The notes under the pieces were generated by a model. It was not told where the DNA came from, did no database searches, and saw nothing but the letters and a program-made list of their open reading frames with translations. A stretch of DNA of 64,000 nt from Eutreptiella sp. 'Long Island Sound 2002' (lineage: Eukaryota > Euglenozoa > Euglenophyceae > Eutreptiales > Eutreptiaceae), in contig OZ038379.1 in the NCBI GenBank assembly GCA_964036045.1, forward strand, positions 186,458,495-186,522,494, written 5' to 3'. The translations under genes were made by a program, and so were the position numbers. Positions 58,616 through 64,000 of the stretch are shown one piece after another. Each line of letters starts with the position of its first letter. The stretch's first letter is position 1.

Positions 58616-60098
58616 GCACTGTGGGTATTCTTTTATGAACAGCGAGTCGGATCACTGAGGAAGCAGGGGCGTGCCGTGGGCAGCTTTCTGAACTGTGCCT
58701 TTGCCGTTGCCGAGAGAACGGACGTTGGCGATGGACTTTAACAGTACTTACCTCATTTGACTGGGTTATAGCTGACAACTGAATTGATTCGCCAATCGCT
58801 GACATAGCCGGACACAGGAGGCCCTGAGGTGGAACAGTGAGGGTTAAGGGCTGAGCCAGAATGTGGGGAGAATCATGTGTGTACTTGACATGAACGCCGT
58901 AACAAAATGCGAGATGTATGGGATACCAGAGGTCACACTGCTGGCAAAATGCATGTGGGTACGGCGCCCATTCAGGCACTCCGGGACAATAACTGCAATG
59001 GCCTGGCTGGTGAACACCCTGCGAGGCATGTGGAGCTGTTGCGTGTGTGAGTGAACTATGCGTGTGGGGTAGAGAACACACTGCACTGCTCCGCAGCAAG
59101 CGTGGTTTAATTGAACTTCTCGCATAACGGTCCACAGGCGGATGATAATCCTGCAGGACCAGGCTGTAGAAGGGGGGGCCAGTAAATGGGGCCAGGGACA
59201 GCTTGCCACTGAATGAGCTACGTGGGCGACCACCACTCCACGTTATGAGGACGGCCACACGAAGAAGATCGGTGCACGACCGTGCACATGGGGGGTTTGT
59301 GGGGTATACCTGCTCTTCTTTTTGGACCTCGGTGTGTGCTTCCTCCTGTGAGCTCCAAACGGATGCTGTCACTGGGTAGGCTGACCGTCCATAAGAGAAG
59401 AGCCGGTTACGCTGTTGGTAAAATTCTTGTGGGCACGGCGACCATTCTGTCCCCTCAGGAAAATATTTGCCTTGGATTGGTTTTCGGACACTCTGCGAGG
59501 CGTGCAGCGCTATTGCATGGGGTAGTGCACATATGTCCACCAGCTCACAAGCGTGTGTGTGTGAACAATGCGTGTAGGGCAGGGAACACACTGCACTGCT
59601 CTGCAGCAAATGTGGATTAATTGAACGTGTCTCATAACAGTATCCAGACATATGGCAAACCTGCAGGGCCAGGTAGTAGAAGGGGGGGGCAGTCCATGGG
59701 GGCAGGGGCAGCTTGTTTCTGACTGGGCTATGTGAGCGATCACCACTCGACGTATCGAGGACGGCCACTCCGTGAAGATCGGTGCACGACCGTGTACATG
59801 GGGGGTTCGTGGTGTATACCTGCCCTTCTTTTTGGATCTCGGTGTACGCTTCCTCCTGTGAGCTCCAAACGGATGCTGACACTGAGTAGGCTGACCGTCC
59901 ATAAAAGAAGAGCCTAGTAAAGCAAGCCATAGGGGTGTTGACAGTGTGGTGGTCTTCGTGACCGGAGTGGTACAGGGACCCATGTGAGGCAGATCCCATG
60001 GTGTTGTGTTTGATATGTGTTGCACAGGGTTGGCTTGAGTAGGGAAAAGGTGTGCAAAGGAGCATGAGTGTGTTGTTACTCTCCATCATCAATGTCAA
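58461..60098 (-). CDS. LINE middle ORF with internal tandem duplication, unknown function
   Basis: This is a 545-residue frame. Two segments of about 140-160 residues (bases ~59,490-59,930 and ~59,000-59,420) repeat each other in the same frame: LFFYGRSAYSVSASVWSSQE against LFSYGRSAYPVTASVWSSQE, and CSLPYTHCSH against CSLPHTHSSL. They keep Cys/His-rich stretches (CSYCPGVPEWAPYPHAFCQQ) that could bind zinc. The frame stays open through both copies despite about 15-20% DNA divergence, which suggests the frame is or was used. It begins 23 nt before the ORF1 stop and ends at a TAG within the endonuclease frame. I know no family for it. Confidence 0.4.
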   Translation of the reverse strand: MTLMMESNNTLMLLCTPFPYSSQPCATHIKHNTMGSASHGSLYHSGHEDHHTVNTPMACFTRLFFYGRSAYSVSASVWSSQEEAYTEIQKEGQVYTTNPPCTRSCTDLHGVAVLDTSSGDRSHSPVRNKLPLPPWTAPPFYYLALQVCHMSGYCYETRSINPHLLQSSAVCSLPYTHCSHTHACELVDICALPHAIALHASQSVRKPIQGKYFPEGTEWSPCPQEFYQQRNRLFSYGRSAYPVTASVWSSQEEAHTEVQKEEQVYPTNPPCARSCTDLLRVAVLITWSGGRPRSSFSGKLSLAPFTGPPFYSLVLQDYHPPVDRYARSSIKPRLLRSSAVCSLPHTHSSLTHATAPHASQGVHQPGHCSYCPGVPEWAPYPHAFCQQCDLWYPIHLAFCYGVHVKYTHDSPHILAQPLTLTVPPQGLLCPAMSAIGESIQLSAITQSNEVSTVKVHRQRPFSRQRQRHSSESCPRHAPASSVIRLAVHKRIPTVRATTMRLSRWISSRSFCASVLLHNLYVLPITFRSRSRHWRSSRAPHVSDEG

Positions 60099-62649
60099 TG
60101 TGTGGAACGCTACGGAAGATCAGCGAGATGCGTCTCTCCCGTCGGACTGATTCGCCATTTATCATGTCTGACTCCGCTGATGGTATGCCATGCTTGTAGT
60201 TAAACCTGTTCTTGCCGGTCAGCGCCACCAGTGAGTAACGCTCCAGGATGATGGTGGTTCGGTCTCCCCCGTCCTTGTGGACAAAGTGCATGGGCACGGA
60301 TGTAAGCAGGTTGGCTGTTACCACCACTTTGCCGAGCATGAAATTCTCAAGATGCTCAGTTCTTCCTACAGCTGGCGGGTAGTCTGCGACCGTGCACTGG
60401 TTGATTTCTTCGTTTACATCATTTTCGTTCAACAATTGTTGTGCAAGCTGCTTGATGGTCTCAAGAGAGGTTGGGATGGTCTCACACTTCGCGATGTTCC
60501 CTCCGCCCTTATCATGTGAGAAGCCAAAGTGCTTTAGGTTGCGACGAGTGGATGTGTCCCAGCCCTGGATTTTGTGGTTCACGAACTCAAGGAGTTCTTC
60601 TTCTTGCTCGACGTCAAAGGCGTGGGGGGTTACCAGCACTCCTGCAAGAGCCCCATCGGATTCATCGTTTGGGGAGGCGGCGTCCATCAGGTTTATTTTT
60701 TCATCAGAGGGCAGTGGAAGGTTAGCCAATCGTTCATCCTCTTCTACCAAAGCTGATATGAAGGCTTGCAAACCAAGGCGTGTCCCTGCCATCACAATTT
60801 TATTCTCGGGCGTGAGGTCAGCCGCTTCCTCCGCCATGAGGGTCGCCTTTCGAAGTTCATTTGGATGTGCGCAAACGATGGCGGTTCCGTTTACCGTGAA
60901 GCCATGGGCAAGTGCTATAGAGTCAGGATTTTTGGACTCCGCACGGAAAACATTTCCTTCATAGGTGGGGTCGGCCGCTTTTCTCCAATGGGCGAAGGGT
61001 CCAAATAGGCCGGCCACTATTTGTGCGTGCAAGGTCCTTTCGGAGGTGGGGGCACGGACTTCAAAAGAAGTGGGGTTGGGGGGCGTTGCCCATGTGTGAG
61101 GTAGAATGGGGGTGAGTTGTGGTGATTGTTGTTTGGCCTCATTTGAGGCAGTGGAATTCCAAAACCGAACCAGAGAGGCCTCCGGGCCATAGAAAAGCAC
61201 TATGCCATCGTTGTTGAAGGCATTCCAAGCAAAAGATTGCACCGGGTTGCGACCTCCGTCGCAAGGGACTCCGGAGACGTCGAGATTAGCTAAGACGCTC
61301 ATCTTCGTGCGAAGTGTGGTACCTTTCAAGTGGATTCGTGGGGGTTTGCAATGTGGGGCTTTGCACAAAATACTCCATGTTTCCATGGCATCCATTTCCG
61401 GGTGTGAGGCTATCATTTCGCGCGAAGCTTGCAATTGGTAAAGATTCCCGGCCTCACGGTCACTCACCCTTATCACGAAAATGTATCCGGTTCGAGACCA
61501 CTCGTGGTTGAGCACCAATTGTAAAAGTCGGTTGGCTCTTTGTGCCGGCAAGTGCCATTCAAATCTCAAAAACTTTTCGTGTGGTGAACGTAAAATTGCC
61601 CCGCCACCCAAGGGATACGCCGCATTTTTTGAGTTCAATGACACGTTTTCTTGACCGGGCTCGAATGTGTGGTTGATAAATTTTTGAAAACCTCTCACGT
61701 TCGTGAGAGTGCGTTCCGAAACCGGGGTGGGGTTTTTGTTTTCACCCACTTCCTTAAGGAATATATCGTTATAATATTTATACAATATATCTCGGTGTGC
61801 ATCAAACCGAAGGTTCACATCTATGGAGGAGATGGTCTTTTGGATATTAATGGTTTGGAGTGCCGCTTGGAGGTTCATCCCTCGTGAGTCGTAGTTTTTG
61901 TAGTCAATGGGTTCATTTGCTTTTCGGCCCGAGTTCACATGAATTGATACGAATGGGCGTTCGGGAAGATTGCCATCTTTTAGCGAGAACGCTCTTGTGG
62001 GAATTCTTGGGGATGTACCGTGGTGACACACTACTTTGTCCACCGCCCACTTCAAATCGATGAGCGGCCCGGCCGCGTAGAGAAGGTGGTTGTGGGCGGT
62101 GGTGTGTTTTTCCCATGTCTCCATGGTGATCCACCCGGAGTACGTTTTGGAGTCGTCCTCCGCCTTGAGTTCGGCAAAAGCCTTTTTGATGGCCTTGGAC
62201 CAAATTTTTGATGACAAATAATTGGGGGGTTGATCCTTTTTATCATTGCCCGGGAAGACGTAGAAACTGCCATGTTTTTTGAGGATGTCCTTGAGGTGCT
62301 TGATGGGCTCATGAGCGGCGGTCACCGAGTGTTGCGGTTGTTGGAGAGGTACTTGTAAGTCGTTGAATGAAATGTGCAAGTCGTCTTCACCGAGACCTAC
62401 GCTCCAAGGAGAAAGATCATACAATTGTTGTCTCGCCGCCGCCGGCAGGGAGACCTTTTTCCGGTTGAAGGCTTTTGATTTGTTCTCATTCAGGACATAC
62501 AAGTGAAAGTCGTTTTGCACCGCCTTTTGCTCGGAAGCAGCCACAAAAGCCGCCAATTTTGACGTTGAAGTTTGTTCCAGCCTGAGGTTCGTGGATATTT
62601 CGAATTGAGCGGGTTGAGCAACTTTGTTTCCACCAAATAGGAATGACAT
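60076..62649 (-). CDS. LINE ORF1 with C-terminal AlkB-like dioxygenase domain
   Basis: A longer reading from 62928 is an artefact, since its first codons lie in the target DNA. The ATG at 62649 (MSFLFGGNK) gives 857 residues. Residues 1-~680 are unassigned. From about 690 the sequence resembles ALKBH8-type AlkB proteins (LKHFGFSHDKGGGN), then TVADYPP, EHLENFMLG, YKHGIPS and RRISLIFR. The metal ligands are His-x-Glu in place of His-x-Asp, then His 54 residues on, then Arg-x5-Arg for 2-oxoglutarate and substrate. AlkB enzymes remove alkyl groups from nucleic-acid bases; repair or demethylation of the element RNA or cDNA is my inference. The stop is TAA. Confidence 0.75.
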   Translation of the reverse strand: MSFLFGGNKVAQPAQFEISTNLRLEQTSTSKLAAFVAASEQKAVQNDFHLYVLNENKSKAFNRKKVSLPAAARQQLYDLSPWSVGLGEDDLHISFNDLQVPLQQPQHSVTAAHEPIKHLKDILKKHGSFYVFPGNDKKDQPPNYLSSKIWSKAIKKAFAELKAEDDSKTYSGWITMETWEKHTTAHNHLLYAAGPLIDLKWAVDKVVCHHGTSPRIPTRAFSLKDGNLPERPFVSIHVNSGRKANEPIDYKNYDSRGMNLQAALQTINIQKTISSIDVNLRFDAHRDILYKYYNDIFLKEVGENKNPTPVSERTLTNVRGFQKFINHTFEPGQENVSLNSKNAAYPLGGGAILRSPHEKFLRFEWHLPAQRANRLLQLVLNHEWSRTGYIFVIRVSDREAGNLYQLQASREMIASHPEMDAMETWSILCKAPHCKPPRIHLKGTTLRTKMSVLANLDVSGVPCDGGRNPVQSFAWNAFNNDGIVLFYGPEASLVRFWNSTASNEAKQQSPQLTPILPHTWATPPNPTSFEVRAPTSERTLHAQIVAGLFGPFAHWRKAADPTYEGNVFRAESKNPDSIALAHGFTVNGTAIVCAHPNELRKATLMAEEAADLTPENKIVMAGTRLGLQAFISALVEEDERLANLPLPSDEKINLMDAASPNDESDGALAGVLVTPHAFDVEQEEELLEFVNHKIQGWDTSTRRNLKHFGFSHDKGGGNIAKCETIPTSLETIKQLAQQLLNENDVNEEINQCTVADYPPAVGRTEHLENFMLGKVVVTANLLTSVPMHFVHKDGGDRTTIILERYSLVALTGKNRFNYKHGIPSAESDMINGESVRRERRISLIFRSVPHIDIDDGE

Positions 62650-62904
62650 GTTGGGCGCGGCAATGTAGGTGTTATTGATGGTATAATTGACAAGAGATGG
62701 TTGACGGTATCCGTGGACGATAAAACAGATGTGGATGTAATCGTTGGTGATAAAGGCTTGTAGATAGTCGATTGTGATGCTATTTTGTTGATGGGACTGA
62801 TCTGCACGCCCAGAAATCGTCAAATCAGGACGATTTGTATTTGATTTGACTTTACTGCATTTCAGAAATGCTGAAATCGAAAAAAAATAGACACTCAGAA
62901 AGAG

Positions 62905-62919
62905 ACCCACGCAGCAGTT
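62905..62919. repeat. LINE target-site duplication, right copy
   Basis: It is an exact match to 53198-53212. It lies inside the native gag coding sequence of gypsy-2, about 20 codons after its ATG. Confidence 0.9.
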
Positions 62920-62977
62920 GCGCTGCATGGGGGTGGGGCCGCGGCCACGTCCTGCCCGCTTCCTGCCAATTCACCAT
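62920..62977 (-). CDS. gypsy-2 Gag, first codons (split by LINE)
   Basis: An ATG in strong context (GCCATGG) at 62977 opens a frame MVNWQEAGRTWPRPHPHAAQ that continues, once the LINE and one duplicated 15-mer are ignored, in the same frame as the Gag at 53212-49533. The insertion therefore splits gag after about two dozen codons and should abolish Gag production by this copy. Confidence 0.8.
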
Positions 62978-63495
62978 GGCAGCGGGGGCGTAGATGGTCT
63001 TGAGGTCCTTGATGTGCAGTCGTTCAACTCAACGAACTGGTTGTGGTTGTTGAGGAGGGTGCTGGAGCACTGGATTGGAAGTGCGGCTGGTTGGCCAGCC
63101 GGTGGTTGTGGAGGTGGTTGACGCGGCCTTGCTGGTCGGCCGATGGGACTCCGGGTCAGCCGATGGGGCTGATGCAGGAGTCCTGGTCTGTGCACCTCTT
63201 TCACGGTTGCTGCGCGGTCAGGGCGATGCTCTGGACGGCGCTGCAGGCTCCGTGACGAACTCGGCGCTGTCGCTGAGTGGCGCTGCGAGCCGCTGCGCTG
63301 CGCTGCGAGACGCTGCGCTGCGCTGCGAGCTGCGAGCTGCGCCGCGCTGCTCGGGGTTGGTGGCCCCGAGTGGCACGCGGGGGCTGGGTAACCCCGCGGC
63401 CGTGAAACGCTTTTGACGCGTTCCCGTGGGGGGCCGGCCACGGGACGCTGCGGTGACACGCACAGGTGAGCAGGCAGGCAAAGCACTACGCTCAC
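62971..63495 (-). CDS. gypsy-2 leader ORF (uORF-like)
   Basis: This is a 174-codon frame starting MSVVLCLPAHLCVSP, identical to the start of the gypsy-1 pol ORF. It then diverges at 63414 into an Ala/Arg/Pro-rich, low-complexity part built on GCTGC-type repeats (63287-63350). It ends where the gag ATG lies, in another frame. It may be only a permissive leader frame; in gypsy-1 it became fused to pol by deletion. Confidence 0.4.
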   Translation of the reverse strand: MSVVLCLPAHLCVSPQRPVAGPPRERVKSVSRPRGYPAPACHSGPPTPSSAAQLAARSAAQRLAAQRSGSQRHSATAPSSSRSLQRRPEHRPDRAATVKEVHRPGLLHQPHRLTRSPIGRPARPRQPPPQPPAGQPAALPIQCSSTLLNNHNQFVELNDCTSRTSRPSTPPLPW

Positions 63496-64000
63496 AAGGG
63501 CATCAATACGCTCGTGTCATGTGACAAAGCGTTTCAGAATCCTTGCCACTCTGCAAAGAGGGAACGAAAGTATGTACAGCAACACATCAGGATATGTACA
63601 CCTGGGGTTAAGACTGGACTGGGGTAAGGGCATTACAGGACAATAGACACTCAGTCCCAACTCATATCCCAATCCCAGGTCCGACCCTCTCAGTGGCTGG
63701 TGGGGGCGGGGGCTCAAACACAACCCATGCCCTGCTCAGTCCGGACCCTGAAACCCTGCCAATGGGGGAGATGTCCCGCAAAGCCACAGGCGAGTACCTG
63801 GGAACCAATGGGCTCCAAGGCCAACCGACAGTGGCTCCCTATGCTCCCTCAACGGCAGGTTCCAACTCCTCTCTGAGCCAGAGATATGGCCCCGCCATTA
63901 TCACCCAGGAGTTGGTAGCTGAAAATGGGCTGTTTCAGCCCAAACTGAAATTAACTCAAAAATCCCCAAAGGTGACCCCTCGTCCGGAACCGCCAGAGGT
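63414..64000 (-). repeat. gypsy-family 5' leader, copy 2 (runs off right edge)
   Basis: It matches 39504-40090 with about eight visible differences, for example ACCTGGGG against ACATGGGG and GAGATGTCC against GAGGTGTCC. It is the 5' end of gypsy-2, whose 5' LTR must lie beyond the window. Confidence 0.9.

Larger units (their letters stand above)
53213..62904 (-). mobile_element. 9.7-kb AlkB-bearing LINE inserted in gypsy-2 gag
   Basis: The element is bounded by a perfect 15-bp target-site duplication and ends in a short poly(A) (T-run at 53211-53218). Joining the flanks restores the gag frame across ...LLRG/LVWD..., confirming the boundaries. Order 5' to 3' on the minus strand: 5'UTR, ORF1 with AlkB domain (from 62649), a middle ORF with internal duplication (60098-58461), ORF2 with APE endonuclease, RT, Tudor-like insert and RNase H (58615-53823), and a 3'UTR with C-tracts. 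The 5' end may be complete, because sequence exists upstream of ORF1. Confidence 0.88.

Noticed and set aside
62650-62928. Signal-peptide-like N-terminus of the AlkB ORF (MQRNCCVGLFLSVYFF...)
   Set aside because: The first codons are in the gypsy target DNA outside the LINE boundary, so this start is an accident of insertion.

Overview
The window looks like nuclear DNA of a photosynthetic eukaryote, most likely a dinoflagellate. Its clearest host gene (18368-23914) encodes a chlorophyll a/c-type light-harvesting polyprotein of eight near-identical 213-residue units. The leader of that protein has a signal-peptide-like helix, a YVAP motif, a transit region and a second membrane helix followed by arginines, which is the class I presequence of three-membrane plastids. 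Genes are sparse, apparently intronless and separated by repeat-rich spacers. No bacterial operon, CRISPR array, rRNA or convincing tRNA was seen. The organism is an inference; the domains are read directly from the sequence.

Left part (1-10.7 kb): Penelope-like retroelements (PLEs) with an N-terminal GIY-YIG domain. One open frame runs off the left edge (1-1517), one decayed reverse-transcriptase fragment lies at 2756-3448, and one apparently intact element occupies 3449-9890 between perfect 234-bp direct repeats. The intact element has two ORFs joined by an overlapping stop/start (TAATG). Its ORF1 resembles LINE-1 ORF1p, with zinc knuckles, an RRM-like fold and a coiled coil. A Cys-rich, AT-hook-bearing ORF follows at 9994-10710.

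Middle (12-33.9 kb): host-like genes. 12363/12501-15455 is a fusion of an isocyanide synthase (DIT1/PvcA), a TauD/PvcB-type Fe(II)/2-oxoglutarate oxygenase and a PPR-like helical tail. Then come the light-harvesting polyprotein and a small Tudor/SH3-like protein (27070-27405). Between 24 and 33.9 kb there are tandem and dispersed repeats in AT-rich DNA.

Right part (34-64 kb): nested LTR and non-LTR elements, all on the minus strand. Gypsy-1 (35608-39585) is an open chromovirus pol whose gag and protease are missing. Gypsy-2 runs from beyond the right edge to about 42.57 kb (gag, zinc knuckle, protease, RT, RNase H, integrase, chromodomain). Its gag is split after about 24 codons by a 9.7-kb LINE (53213-62904) flanked by a 15-bp target-site duplication. 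The LINE carries an AlkB-like dioxygenase ORF1, a middle ORF with an internal duplication, and an ORF2 with APE endonuclease, RT, a Tudor-like insert and RNase H.

In-frame interruptions of otherwise open element frames fall on TAG (44183, 48944, 56826), whereas the host-like genes end in TAA or TGA. Leaky UAG, UAG reassignment and plain decay are all possible explanations.
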